Part shown: positions 1 through 8,640 of the stretch, one piece after another
How positions within the stretch are numbered: position 1 is the stretch's first letter
Layout: each line of letters begins with the position of its first letter
Source: JAFAGX01 sp035624215
GTDB taxonomy: Bacteria > Acidobacteriota > Terriglobia > Terriglobales > Acidobacteriaceae
Length of the DNA: 64,000 nt
NCBI GenBank assembly: GCA_035624215.1
Contig: DASPRY010000058.1
Location: 1-64,000, forward strand
Direction: 5' to 3'
The notes under the pieces: generated by a model
Told to the model about the DNA's origin: nothing
The model's input: only the letters and a program-made list of their open reading frames with translations
Databases searched by the model: none
Translations under genes and position numbers: made by a program

Positions 1-60
1 ACGCGAAACCGGACTGCTCAGAGGGATATACTAGGCCGACAGACACCGCATTTTCTCCGT

Positions 61-77
61 AAGGCCGGGGCGGCCTT
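61..77 (+). terminator. Terminator-like hairpin upstream of the TPR gene
   Basis: A 6-bp GC-rich inverted repeat (AAGGCC / GGCCTT) encloses a 5-base loop and is followed by a pyrimidine-rich stretch rather than a clean T run. It could end a gene lying left of the window. No reading frame before position 127 is convincing, so what it terminates cannot be seen. It is weak evidence by itself. Confidence 0.3.
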
Positions 78-126
78 CTCCTTCCCAACATTTTGTGGTT
101 CACCGGGTGCCATTCGGAGGTACTAT

Positions 127-1032
127 GTGGACCTTATGCGCGGTTCCCACCGTCAGGGCCATCGGTATGTTGTCGTAGCGTCGGGCTTTCCGTTGTGCGC
201 AAGGGTCCTCATCTGCATCGTGGCAGCATTTTGGGCCGCCCCCCTTGCCGCGCAGGCCAGTGCACACCAAAAACACGGGGTTGTTTATAGTTCTCTTGTC
301 CGCAACCAGCTCCCCAGCGCTCCTGACGATCGGGTCAAGGGTCCAGATGGAGTGGCGTCCCCTCCTGCCGCTGGTGACGAGTCTTGTTTCATGTGGCCGC
401 TGACCGGGATCCGTTCTCCCACCGCGGGAGTGACATCTTTGGAAGTTTCAGGGGAGGCTCGAAAAGATTTTGAGCGCGCCTGCAGCGCGGCAAGTCGCAA
501 GGACTTAGCCAAGGCGGGAAAGCACCTTCATAAGGCACTTCATGAGGATGCGCAATACCCGGCGGCGTGGGTACTGCTCGGCCAAGTCTTCAAGGCACAA
601 CAGAAGCCGAAAGACGCCCGCGAAGCCTGCTCCCAAGCCCTAAGGGTTGAACCCAACTATCTTCCGGCCGATCTCTGCCTAGCTGATCTTTGTGCGGTCG
701 AGCAGAGATGGGAAGAGATGCTCCGCTTTGCCGATTCTGCCATTGCTCTTGATCCTGCCACCAATGCGCGTGTCTATTTCTATGCTGCCGGCGGGTACCT
801 CGGGCTCCATCGTCTGCCCGAAGCAGAGAAAAGTGCTTTGAGGGCTACGGAGATCGACAAAGCCGAGCGCGAACCCCGTATTCACTTCCTGCTGGCTCAA
901 ATCTATGAAATCGAGCGTAAACCGGATGCCGAAGCAGCCCAACTGCAGGAATATCTGAAATCTGTCACCGACCCCCAAGAGGTGGCGATGGTCAAGAAAT
1001 ACCTGGCCGATCTCACGGGAGATCGCAGGTAG
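127..1032 (+). CDS. Exported tetratricopeptide-repeat protein, function unknown
   Basis: The chosen start is GTG at 127, preceded by a GGAGG ribosome-binding site six bases upstream (116-120); an ATG three codons later is possible. Residues about 27-45 form a hydrophobic stretch ending in an AxA-like site (PLAAQASA), so the protein is probably exported, with an unusually long N-region. Residues about 110-295 hold four or five TPR-like helical pairs rich in Ala/Leu/Tyr with the typical W...LG...A and Y..A pattern. TPR proteins scaffold protein-protein contacts; no catalytic motif is visible. It is followed by about 750 bases without a convincing gene, so it looks monocistronic. The TPR assignment is firm, the role unknown. 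Confidence 0.7.
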   Translation: MDLMRGSHRQGHRYVVVASGFPLCARVLICIVAAFWAAPLAAQASAHQKHGVVYSSLVRNQLPSAPDDRVKGPDGVASPPAAGDESCFMWPLTGIRSPTAGVTSLEVSGEARKDFERACSAASRKDLAKAGKHLHKALHEDAQYPAAWVLLGQVFKAQQKPKDAREACSQALRVEPNYLPADLCLADLCAVEQRWEEMLRFADSAIALDPATNARVYFYAAGGYLGLHRLPEAEKSALRATEIDKAEREPRIHFLLAQIYEIERKPDAEAAQLQEYLKSVTDPQEVAMVKKYLADLTGDRR

Positions 1033-1726
1033 TAGAAAAGCTGTCGTAGACCGTCTCGGTAATTGCGCTCACGACCGGTCATAAGCCCAATTGGCGATAT
1101 TTCGCAAACTGTCCGGACGTGCCCTACCATAGCTGGAATGCGTTCAGCTTCTCTTACGAATCCTTGATCGCAGGAGCAGATTTTCGTCAGGTGGAATTAA
1201 AAGGGGGCGTTTTGACGAATGGCTGCCTACGAGCAGCAGGCGTTACGGAGTTTTCAGCGGCCATCAGAGCGACTCCCATTGCCAAGATGTCCGCTCCTGT
1301 TCTTCGATTTTATCTGCTGGACCACGGCCTTCCGAGGTAAATAGATGGTGTACTCTACCTTCGGGCTTGCAAACCACTCGGACCTGTCAACTTTTGGGGC
1401 GTATAAAGCTAACTTAATTATCCGGGCGCAGTATCCCAAGTAGTGAGGGAGCGATCCGCAAGACCTTTGTTCAACCGCACCTCCTCGTCTCCCGTCTGCA
1501 TAGTGTTTCGCCACCCTGAGCGCTACCCCTCCTCTCTTTTTTGGCCGACAAAAAGGAAATGATCGGAGAATGCTGAGCGAACTTGTTCCAGTCGAAGCCG
1601 ACTCGGCGCCCGCGCGCCACGGTCCAGATTCCCCTTAGCCACGTTCTTCGGAGATGAATTGGCGAATGCGGGTAAAAGCGCAAAGATCTGCTCCCGCCGT
1701 AAATGCCGCATTATATGCGAAACTAG
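1033..1726. other. Long intergenic region without a convincing gene
   Basis: Only short overlapping frames occur here on both strands. None has a plausible ribosome-binding site with a recognisable domain, and their translations are Arg/Pro/Ser-rich, as shadow frames usually are. Its right end leads into the LacI-type operator and promoter of the GH31 gene. Decayed coding sequence or a small RNA cannot be excluded by eye. Confidence 0.5.
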
Positions 1727-1738
1727 GTAAACGTTTAC
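1727..1738. promoter_or_regulatory. LacI-family operator upstream of the GH31 gene
   Basis: A perfect 12-bp palindrome, GTAAACGTTTAC, with the central CpG typical of LacI/CcpA-family operators. It overlaps the proposed -35 box of the GH31 promoter, so a bound repressor would block RNA polymerase. The same GTAAACG half-site recurs at 16611-16630 and 59653-59668, both next to LacI-controlled genes. No LacI gene lies beside this copy, so it would be read in trans (inference). Confidence 0.75.
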
Positions 1739-1763
1739 TCGCTTTGGCGACTTCTACTACAAT
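1734..1763 (+). promoter_or_regulatory. Predicted sigma70-type promoter of the GH31 gene
   Basis: TTTACT (1734-1739, four of six matches to TTGACA) and TACAAT (1758-1763, five of six matches to TATAAT) are separated by 18 bases and lie just upstream of the ATG at 1787. The -35 box sits inside the palindromic operator. The ribosome-binding site AGGGAG lies between promoter and start codon. Confidence 0.5.
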
Positions 1764-1786
1764 CGCCCAGTGCAGGGAGCCTGAAG

Positions 1787-4018
1787 ATGAGCCCGCCATG
1801 GAACCGTCGTGACCTATTGAAGGGAATTGCTGTCGCATCGGCAGCCGCTGCTGTTCCCGCAAAGCTAATAGGAAAGAATCAAGCCGCAACGGCCGCATCC
1901 GATTTCGAAATTCAGCTGACTCCTGTCAGTAGCCAGACATGTCGAATCAGCTTAGTACCCGTAAGAGATGGTTCGGCCGGTCCGATTTCCTCCGACGGGT
2001 CGTTGGTTCGGGAATCTTGGGATGCCCCAACAACCAAGCTACGCTCTGGAAGCGGCCTTCCAGTCGTGGTTGGGCGCTTCCGGGTCAACCTTTCGTTTAA
2101 ACCTGCCAGAATTTCAATCGGGCTCGAGCATGAAAACATCATCCAGCACCTCACCTGGGATCAGGACACCGGCGTTTTCACTTTTCCAATTGGAAGTTCG
2201 CCGCTGTTGGGTCTGGGCCAAGGCGGACCTCAGTTCGATCGCCGCGGGGCAGTGGATCTCATGCATAGTGGGCAAGGCGGCTACAAACTGGCCACCCACG
2301 GTGGCCGCGTACCGATCCCGTGGATTATTGGAACGGAAGGTTGGGCAATCTTCTTTCATCAACCGTATGGCACATTCGATTTCACAGGGAATGAAGCAAA
2401 GTTTCAGCCTGTAATACCGTGTGGCGCCCTGCCGCTCGATCTATTCTTTGTCGCCTCGCCGGATCCGGCGGTCATCATGGGCGAATATGGCCGTATCACC
2501 GGTTATCCCGAGATGCCGCCGCTTTGGAGCTTCGGTTATCAGCAGTCCCACCGCACGCTCGCCAGCCGGGAAGAAGTGCTCTCGGAGGCGAAAACGTTCC
2601 GCGAAAAGAAATTACCGTGTGATGTTCTGATCTACTTAGGGACAGGATTCTGTCCCTCGGGGTGGAACACAGAAAACGGCTCATTCGTCTGGAATTCTCG
2701 CGTGTTTCCGGATCCACGCGAGATGCTGCTTCAGCTGCATGAGGATCATTTCCATGTTGTGCTCCATACAGTGATTTTGTCGGACAGGCTCCAGGGAACC
2801 GTACGAGATCAATGCGAGCTTCTGCGGTTCGATGAAACCGAGGCCAGTTGCTACTGGGATGCCCACCGCAAGGATTTTGCGATGGGGGTCGATGGCTGGT
2901 GGTCCGATGAAGGCGACCCGCTGGATGTCCGCTCCCGACTGGTGCGGAATCGCATGTACTGGGAGGGGCCACAGCTGGATCGGCCCAACGAGCGGCCCTA
3001 TGCGCTACATCGCAATGGTTACGCCGACATGCAACGTTACGCCTCATTCCTCTGGTCCGGCGATATCTATTCCACCTGGGAAACCTTGAAAACTCAGATT
3101 CCTGTTGGCATCAATACTTCGCTTAGTGGAATCCCGTATTGGGGTACTGACATTGGCGGATTTGTCCCGACCTCGGAATTTACCGCCGAGCTGTACTTGC
3201 GTTGGTTTCAGTTTGGCGCTTTCTGTCCACTCTTCCGCTGTCACGGGCGAACCTGGAAGCTGCGTCTGCCCTGGGGATGGAACACCGGAGACCCCGGCCC
3301 AATAGAAATTGACAATTACGACGGCGCGGCCGTCCCTGCTGCGAGTCAATTGCATGATGCCCGGGTTGAGCCGATCTGTCGTAAGTACCTGGAATTGCGC
3401 TACCGTATGTTGCCTTATCTGTACAGTGCGGTACGCGAATGCGCTACCACGGGCGTGCCTATCATGCGAGCTTTGTGGGTGCACTTTCCCAATGACCCCA
3501 AATCTGTCTTGTGCGGAGATCAATATTTATGGGGAAAAAGCTTGCTGGTAGCCCCTGTGGTAGAGCAGGGAGCCACCATTCGCCGCGTGTACCTTCCCCC
3601 CTCCGCATGGTATGACTTCTGGACTGGGGAACGCCTGGATGGCGGTCGCGAAATCGACCGGCCCGTGGATCTCGAAACCATTCCTTTATATGTGCGGGCG
3701 GGATCGATTCTGCCTCTCGGTCCGGTGAAACGGTTTGCGGCCGAGCAGGTCAACGAGCCGCTTTCCATTTCGATCTATCCCGGTGCGGATACCGATTTCC
3801 TGCTCTATGAAGATGACGGCACAACTTTTGATTATCGCAAGGGAGAATGGATGGGTGTTTGGATGGTTTGGAAAGAGGATAGTAAGAAACTCAGCTTGCG
3901 CCTGGCCCCTGGCTCGCGCATGCTGCCGCCCGTTTCGAGGGCCATTGCGGCACAACTGGGAGACACCCTGCGCTCCGCAAAATTCGAAGGGACCGCGCTC
4001 GAGATCGGCTTCCGATAG
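1787..4018 (+). CDS. Tat-exported glycoside hydrolase family 31 (alpha-glucosidase/alpha-xylosidase type)
   Basis: GH31 enzymes cleave terminal alpha-linked glucose or xylose with retention. The N-terminus has a twin-arginine signal (NRRDLLKG followed by an Ala-rich hydrophobic stretch), so a folded enzyme is probably sent to the periplasm. The (beta/alpha)8 catalytic domain covers about residues 230-590. The probable nucleophile is Asp374 in GWWSDEGD and the probable acid/base is Asp426 in LWSGD, followed by the family motif YWGTDIGGF. The C-terminal part fits the usual beta-sandwich, with the YDFWTGE and VRAGSILPL segments. At 743 residues it is of normal size. It stands alone behind a LacI operator. 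Exact sugar specificity (glucose, xylose, other) cannot be read from the sequence. Confidence 0.9.
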   Translation: MSPPWNRRDLLKGIAVASAAAAVPAKLIGKNQAATAASDFEIQLTPVSSQTCRISLVPVRDGSAGPISSDGSLVRESWDAPTTKLRSGSGLPVVVGRFRVNLSFKPARISIGLEHENIIQHLTWDQDTGVFTFPIGSSPLLGLGQGGPQFDRRGAVDLMHSGQGGYKLATHGGRVPIPWIIGTEGWAIFFHQPYGTFDFTGNEAKFQPVIPCGALPLDLFFVASPDPAVIMGEYGRITGYPEMPPLWSFGYQQSHRTLASREEVLSEAKTFREKKLPCDVLIYLGTGFCPSGWNTENGSFVWNSRVFPDPREMLLQLHEDHFHVVLHTVILSDRLQGTVRDQCELLRFDETEASCYWDAHRKDFAMGVDGWWSDEGDPLDVRSRLVRNRMYWEGPQLDRPNERPYALHRNGYADMQRYASFLWSGDIYSTWETLKTQIPVGINTSLSGIPYWGTDIGGFVPTSEFTAELYLRWFQFGAFCPLFRCHGRTWKLRLPWGWNTGDPGPIEIDNYDGAAVPAASQLHDARVEPICRKYLELRYRMLPYLYSAVRECATTGVPIMRALWVHFPNDPKSVLCGDQYLWGKSLLVAPVVEQGATIRRVYLPPSAWYDFWTGERLDGGREIDRPVDLETIPLYVRAGSILPLGPVKRFAAEQVNEPLSISIYPGADTDFLLYEDDGTTFDYRKGEWMGVWMVWKEDSKKLSLRLAPGSRMLPPVSRAIAAQLGDTLRSAKFEGTALEIGFR

Positions 4019-4239
4019 AAAGCGTAGATCTTCAAAGTCCAAGTTCCAAGCCAAGACTCACAAGGCCCAATTTGTGCTCAGGGTCTTACCTCGAAGCTGA
4101 TCCACGGGTTTACCTCTGAGTCGAAAATCATCTTCTGCTCGGATTCTGCACGCGCGCACTGGGCTACTTCGTCATCACGTTCTGTTCACTGGCGCTACTG
4201 ACGTCCCCTTCACTTTGGTGTCATCGACACTCGTGCACT

Positions 4240-4268
4240 TTGCCGCCCTGACTGATTGTACGTACAAT
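4240..4268 (+). promoter_or_regulatory. Predicted promoter of the ROK/SIS sugar cluster
   Basis: TTGCCG (4240-4245) and TACAAT (4263-4268) are exactly 17 bases apart, matching a sigma70-type promoter at four and five of six positions. Transcription would begin near 4275, only about five bases before the ATG at 4280. The message would then be almost leaderless, or translation would begin at the ATG at 4307. The -10 box lies inside the operator palindrome. Confidence 0.5.
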
Positions 4269-4269
4269 C
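4254..4269. promoter_or_regulatory. Perfect 16-bp palindromic operator, GntR-like
   Basis: GATTGTACGTACAATC is identical to its reverse complement. The TTGTACGTACAA core resembles sites bound by GntR-family regulators (family knowledge). It covers the -10 box of the predicted promoter, the position expected for a repressor site. No GntR gene is present in the window, so the regulator would act from elsewhere. Confidence 0.65.
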
Positions 4270-4279
4270 GGTCATTATT

Positions 4280-5269
4280 ATGTTGAGCACGGACAACGAT
4301 CCAGACATGTGGGCACAAGGCGTGATTGCCGGCGTGGACGTGGGCGGAACACGAATCAAGGTTGGCCTAGCCGACAGAGGGGGACGGCTGCTCTCATGCG
4401 AGGTGCTTGAGACGCGGGACTGCCGAGACGCTGAGAACTTTATTGAGACTGTCGCCAGTGAGATCGAGGCACAGACGAAATCGACCGGCATCCCAGTCAA
4501 GGCGGTCGGTGTCGGATGCCCAGGCCGGATCGACTTCACCTCGGGTAGGGTAGTCTGGCTGAAGAGCAAGCTTGAGTTTCTCGAGGGTGTCTCACTCGCC
4601 GCAAGTCTCCGCGACCGGCTCCGTTGTCCCGTCGTGTGTGACAACGACGTGAACGCGATCTTAGCCGGCGAAATGAAGTTTGGGGCAGGCCGGGGCTACA
4701 GGGATGTCGTCGCCGTGACCGTGGGCACTGGCATCGGCGGTGCACTGGTGATGGCTGGGCACATGGTCCGCGGTCACAACTGGGCAACAGGACATTTCGG
4801 TTATATGTCATTGGATCCGTATGGACCCCGGCACGTTTGCGGTAACACTGGGATCTTTGAGGAACAAGCCTCGCACAGTGGAGTCTTGCGCCAGTTGCGC
4901 AAGGCGCTCGCGGCCGGCGAAACCTCACCGCTCACGGAGTCCGTCGCCTGTGGCGCGGAGCCGGGCTTGCGCGAATTGTTCGAGGCAGCGGAGGCTGGGG
5001 ACTCTCTGGCTCGACGTTTGGCGGATCGGCTGACAAGTGAGCTCGGAGTGCTTGTCGCCAATCTTATCTATGCGCTCGACCCCGACCTCATTCTGGTCGG
5101 GGGCGGATTGATCGTGCACCGCCCCGAGGTCCTGGATGCCATCCGGCAAGAAGTGGCGACGCGAGTCGCTTACCTGCCGTCCGGTGCCACGGAGATCCTC
5201 CCGACAGCGCTGGGAGACGCGGCCGGAGTGTTGGGCGGTGTGGCTCTGGCAATGGATACTATCGCATAA
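4280..5269 (+). CDS. ROK-family sugar kinase
   Basis: ROK kinases phosphorylate hexoses or N-acyl hexosamines with ATP. The phosphate-binding motif DVGGTRIKVG lies near the N-terminus, CDNDVNAI carries the expected catalytic Asp, and VTVGTGIGGALV follows. The usual ROK zinc site (CxCGxxGCxE) is degenerate here: after the conserved GHFGY the sequence reads RHVCGNTGIFEEQAS, so only one of the three zinc-binding cysteines remains. The start is taken as ATG 4280; a TTG at 4256 lies inside the operator, and ATG 4307 is also possible. It is the first gene of a co-directional cluster with an isomerase, permease, epimerase and dehydrogenase. The substrate is unknown; a hexosamine-like sugar is plausible from the SIS neighbour. 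Confidence 0.85.
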   Translation: MLSTDNDPDMWAQGVIAGVDVGGTRIKVGLADRGGRLLSCEVLETRDCRDAENFIETVASEIEAQTKSTGIPVKAVGVGCPGRIDFTSGRVVWLKSKLEFLEGVSLAASLRDRLRCPVVCDNDVNAILAGEMKFGAGRGYRDVVAVTVGTGIGGALVMAGHMVRGHNWATGHFGYMSLDPYGPRHVCGNTGIFEEQASHSGVLRQLRKALAAGETSPLTESVACGAEPGLRELFEAAEAGDSLARRLADRLTSELGVLVANLIYALDPDLILVGGGLIVHRPEVLDAIRQEVATRVAYLPSGATEILPTALGDAAGVLGGVALAMDTIA

Positions 5270-5303
5270 ACGGAATAGGGCCTGAGTGCCCGAGGAGGAA
5301 ACT

Positions 5304-6575
5304 GTGACCAAGGAGATGACAACGCACATGCCGCGCTGGGCGGTGTCTCTGATGCAAAAGCACGGGATCAGCAACGCTCCGCAAGCGGGAGTTGTGCCGG
5401 AGTGGCTGCGCGACGAGGTCGAGAAAACGCCTCTCTGGTACATCATCCGCGAAGCCAAAGAGGTTCGCCATGCTCACCCCTATCTGCTCGTCGAGGAGCT
5501 GCGAAAGCAGCCAACCCAATGGCGCGAGATTCTAGATTGTTTGCGGCCAGGAATCAGAGCGGTCGCGGACGCGATCGTCGCGCGCGGAACCAAGGAGATC
5601 CTCTTTACCGGCTGCGGATCTGCGTTCTTCACCGCTATCCACGGTGAGTTCGTGGTCGAACGGCTGGCGGGCATCCACTGCAGGGCCGTGGAGTCGTTCG
5701 AGCTCTACAGCTACTTCCCGGACGTTGATCCAGCCAACACGGTGGTTATTGGGCACTCGGGCACGGGAGGCAGCATCGAAACGCGGGACGCACTGCAGAA
5801 AGCCCGAGATCTGGGCTGTCTCACGGTCGCGATTGTCAACACCCCAGACAGCCCCCTCGTCCACATTGCGGAACGTGCCCTTTGCTATGAGACCGCGCAG
5901 GGCTGCGGCCCTTGCATCAGCGTAATCAGCACCCGGATCTTGATGCAAACGCTCCTCGGGCTCGAACTCGGAGGGAGGCTGGGACGCACCGCCTCGCGGA
6001 TCGCTGCCCTTCAGGCGCAGATTGGCCGCTGCGCGGCGATCGGCGAAGCATTCCTGCGAACGCAAGAGGAGACGGTTCGGATCCTCGCAGAACGCTTCAA
6101 GGACACTGCCTCTTTTTTCCTGGTTGGAACAGGACCAAACTATTTCTCGGCTCGCGAAGGAACGCTCAAAATCGAGGAGGAAAGTATCTGTGTAAGCAAA
6201 GCCTATCGACCCGGCGACTTCCATCACGACGTGATCTCCATCCTGGGACCGACCACCTGTACGATCGCAATCGCAGGCAACGAGGCCACAAATCCTCGTG
6301 TTGCCGACTGCCTGGATGTGGCGCAGGCCGCCGAATCGAGCACGATCGCGGTCGTCTTCGACGGTAACGACACGATCGCGGGCCACGCCGAGCATGTGAT
6401 CCGGCTCGAGGGCGGCATTGACGAGTTGTTGACCCCCATCCCGCTGACGCTCGTGTTCCAGCTGTTCGGGTACTACCGCGGCGTTGCCCGAGGCTTCAAT
6501 CCTGACACGCTGCGCACGGACCACTGGCCGAATGCCAAGGCCTGGATTACGGCATTCCCCATTGGGATGCACTGA
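5304..6575 (+). CDS. SIS-domain sugar-phosphate isomerase/deaminase (GlmS/AgaS-like)
   Basis: Two SIS domains in tandem, as in the isomerase half of GlmS and in AgaS, which isomerise or deaminate phosphosugars in the cytoplasm. The first has FTGCGSAFFTAI and later IGHSGTGGSIET (Ser/Thr phosphosugar contacts). The second has LVGTGPNYFSAREG followed by KIEEES and a DFHHD segment at the usual catalytic His/Glu region. The start is GTG 5304, because AGGAGG (5293-5298) lies five bases upstream; an earlier GTG at 5286 would place that site inside the gene. No glutaminase domain is present, so it is not a complete GlmS. It sits 34 bases after the ROK kinase and is probably in the same operon. Confidence 0.85.
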   Translation: MTKEMTTHMPRWAVSLMQKHGISNAPQAGVVPEWLRDEVEKTPLWYIIREAKEVRHAHPYLLVEELRKQPTQWREILDCLRPGIRAVADAIVARGTKEILFTGCGSAFFTAIHGEFVVERLAGIHCRAVESFELYSYFPDVDPANTVVIGHSGTGGSIETRDALQKARDLGCLTVAIVNTPDSPLVHIAERALCYETAQGCGPCISVISTRILMQTLLGLELGGRLGRTASRIAALQAQIGRCAAIGEAFLRTQEETVRILAERFKDTASFFLVGTGPNYFSAREGTLKIEEESICVSKAYRPGDFHHDVISILGPTTCTIAIAGNEATNPRVADCLDVAQAAESSTIAVVFDGNDTIAGHAEHVIRLEGGIDELLTPIPLTLVFQLFGYYRGVARGFNPDTLRTDHWPNAKAWITAFPIGMH

Positions 6576-6583
6576 AGGGTAGG

Positions 6584-7582
6584 ATGCTCGCGGCATTGAT
6601 GCTGATATTCTTGGCTGGCGGAATGAATGGGAGCTTTGCCACGCCGATGAAACGGGTGCGCGGCTGGGACTGGGAACACACCTGGCTCGCTTGGTCGTTT
6701 GTAGCGATGGTCGTCATCCCCTTAACCGTTGCTCGGCTAACGGTTCCGAATCTGGGGGCCGTTTACCGCGCATCCGGAGCGGAACCATTCGCGCGGACGG
6801 CATTCTACGGGATGTTGTGGGGCGCAAGTGCAGTCCTCTTCGGACTGGGTGTTACCCGCGTGGGGCTGGCACTCGGCTTTGGTGTAATTCTCGGCACAGC
6901 GTCCTCGCTCGGTGCTGTAGTGCCGTTCGTAGAACTGCACCGCGCCCAGCTCTTTACAACTGTCGGCCTCCTCACACTCGTGGGTGTTGCTGTCGTTCTT
7001 GCCGGTGTCACTGCGTGTGCGTTGGCTGGCCTTCTGCGGGAACGTGCGCAACGGCAGGTCGGTAGGGGCTCCTTTGTGGTCGGCCTAATCATCTGCCTTG
7101 TCTCCGGCTTGGGCTCTAGTTTTATGAGCGTGGCTCTTAATGAAGCCACGCCGATATTCAGGATGGCGGAAGCACTGGGGACGCCTACGACTCGTTCGCT
7201 GAATGCCGTGTGGCCCGTGCTCCTTGGCGGGGGATTTGCTGTGAACGCTGCATATTGCTCTTTCCTGGTGATTCGTCACCGCAGCGCTGTGCACTTTCGT
7301 GACGAGGCTGCAGCCAACATCGGCCTGGTCCTGGCAATGGCGGTGCTTTGGTCGGGCAGCAATTTCGCCTATGGCGCTGGCGCCCGCGGGATGGGTGCGC
7401 TTGGTCTCGTGCTCGGCTGGCCCATCTTTATGGCTGCAATTGTGCTGACAGCGAACGCTTGGGGACTGTTGACCGGTGAGTGGCGCGGCGCAGGGCGGCG
7501 ATCGGTCGCGTGGGCAGGTGTGGGCAATGTGCTCCTCATTGTCGGTATATGGTTGATCGCCTCGGCGGGGAGCCGGTCGTAA
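6584..7582 (+). CDS. RhaT-like sugar permease (drug/metabolite transporter superfamily)
   Basis: A 332-residue integral membrane protein with about ten hydrophobic segments. The N-terminus (GGMNGSFATPMKRVRGWDWEH) matches the start pattern of the L-rhamnose-proton symporter RhaT, where a KKVKKWSWE-like loop follows the first helix (family knowledge). It most likely imports a monosaccharide with protons across the inner membrane. The gene begins nine bases after the SIS isomerase and ends one base before the epimerase, so it is in the operon and probably supplies that pathway's substrate. Rhamnose itself is not implied, since no rhamnose isomerase or kinase is nearby. Confidence 0.75.
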   Translation: MLAALMLIFLAGGMNGSFATPMKRVRGWDWEHTWLAWSFVAMVVIPLTVARLTVPNLGAVYRASGAEPFARTAFYGMLWGASAVLFGLGVTRVGLALGFGVILGTASSLGAVVPFVELHRAQLFTTVGLLTLVGVAVVLAGVTACALAGLLRERAQRQVGRGSFVVGLIICLVSGLGSSFMSVALNEATPIFRMAEALGTPTTRSLNAVWPVLLGGGFAVNAAYCSFLVIRHRSAVHFRDEAAANIGLVLAMAVLWSGSNFAYGAGARGMGALGLVLGWPIFMAAIVLTANAWGLLTGEWRGAGRRSVAWAGVGNVLLIVGIWLIASAGSRS

Positions 7583-7583
7583 G

Positions 7584-8567
7584 ATGGTGCGCAACAGACC
7601 CATGGCCGATGGAAGTGAGGAACCGTGTCGCCCGAGGCTCCCCAGTGGGAGCAGGACTGATGTCATCGTAGTTACCGGCGGAGAGGGGTATATCGGGCGG
7701 CATATCCGATCCGAGCTTCTCGCGGCAGAGCGCGATGTGATTTCCCTTGACTGCGTCAATCCGGGATCGCCAAATGACCAGAATTGCTTCCAATGTGATC
7801 TCACGAATGCCAACTGGCTGCAAGAGATTTTCGCTTCTGTCCAGGAGCCTATTGCCGGAATCGCTCACCTTGCATCGACACTACGCACGGCTTCTTTGAG
7901 CGACCCTTACAGGGCAACGGAAGTCAACATGTTGGGGACGCTCAATGTTCTGGAAGCCGCCCGCAATTTCGGAGTTGCCAGAGTCGTTTTCGCTAGTTCA
8001 GTCAGCATCTACGGCTCCAAGGACCCGCGGGCGGCCGACATTTCCGAGTCAGATCCCACGACACCGGAGGATGTCTATGGCGCAGCGAAGCAGTACCTCG
8101 AAGTCCTGGGCGATGCTTACAGCCGCAAGTATGGGCTACGGTTTGTAGCGCTGCGCATCCCGATCGTGGTTGGCCCCGGCCCAATCGGAGTATCCTCGTC
8201 CCCTTGGAGAACCGATATCGTCGACGCGCTTCGAGAGAACAAAGAGCGAGAAATCCTCATACCTTTTTCTGAAAATGAGACGCTTTCAATAGTCCACGTT
8301 AAAGATCTCGCCCAGGCTTTCTCGATTCTGTTGAACGCTCCCACCCTCTCCCATTCAAGCTACAATGCACCGTGCGAGATCTGGCGTCTGGCTGACCTGA
8401 AAGAGGAGCTCGAATCCTTGAACGAAAACTTGCATATCCGCTTCGGAAACACAGTCATCACCGGCTTTCCCCGAAGGCTGAATTGCGATCGATTTAAGAC
8501 GGAATTCAACCTGTTCCCGAGCCTCTTGAAACGGCTGCAAGACGCGGCGCAGGTTCAACGACGCTAG
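7584..8567 (+). CDS. NAD-dependent epimerase/dehydratase (extended SDR)
   Basis: Extended short-chain dehydrogenases act on nucleotide sugars or free sugars with bound NAD. The Rossmann glycine motif GGEGYIGRH is at about residues 31-39. The VVFASSVSIYG segment carries the active-site Ser, and YGAAK gives the YxxxK pair. The first 25 residues precede the usual domain start, so ATG 7602 or a later start may be used. The C-terminal part is rather short for nucleotide-sugar epimerases. One base separates it from the permease gene, which supports co-transcription. The substrate cannot be assigned; in this setting it may oxidise or epimerise the imported sugar. Confidence 0.8.
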   Translation: MVRNRPMADGSEEPCRPRLPSGSRTDVIVVTGGEGYIGRHIRSELLAAERDVISLDCVNPGSPNDQNCFQCDLTNANWLQEIFASVQEPIAGIAHLASTLRTASLSDPYRATEVNMLGTLNVLEAARNFGVARVVFASSVSIYGSKDPRAADISESDPTTPEDVYGAAKQYLEVLGDAYSRKYGLRFVALRIPIVVGPGPIGVSSSPWRTDIVDALRENKEREILIPFSENETLSIVHVKDLAQAFSILLNAPTLSHSSYNAPCEIWRLADLKEELESLNENLHIRFGNTVITGFPRRLNCDRFKTEFNLFPSLLKRLQDAAQVQRR

Positions 8568-8640
8568 CGTGTAACAGGCGCACGGCAGCTTTTTCGTCAG
8601 CACCGCAACGATAGAACCGCCAAAATCGGACTTTGCAAAG

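Noticed and set aside
1119..1711. Several short frames in the gap before the GH31 gene
   Set aside because: They overlap each other on both strands, lack ribosome-binding sites and look like random translation.
4256..4279. TTG at 4256 as the start of the ROK kinase
   Set aside because: It lies inside the operator palindrome and upstream of the predicted transcription start; ATG 4280 fits the family N-terminus.
5532..6596. A 354-codon open frame on the minus strand
   Set aside because: It lies wholly opposite the SIS isomerase gene, has Arg/Asp-rich composition and no domain, and is the usual shadow of a GC-rich gene.
7085..7813. A 242-codon minus-strand frame
   Set aside because: It spans the ends of the permease and epimerase genes on the other strand and is low in coherent structure.
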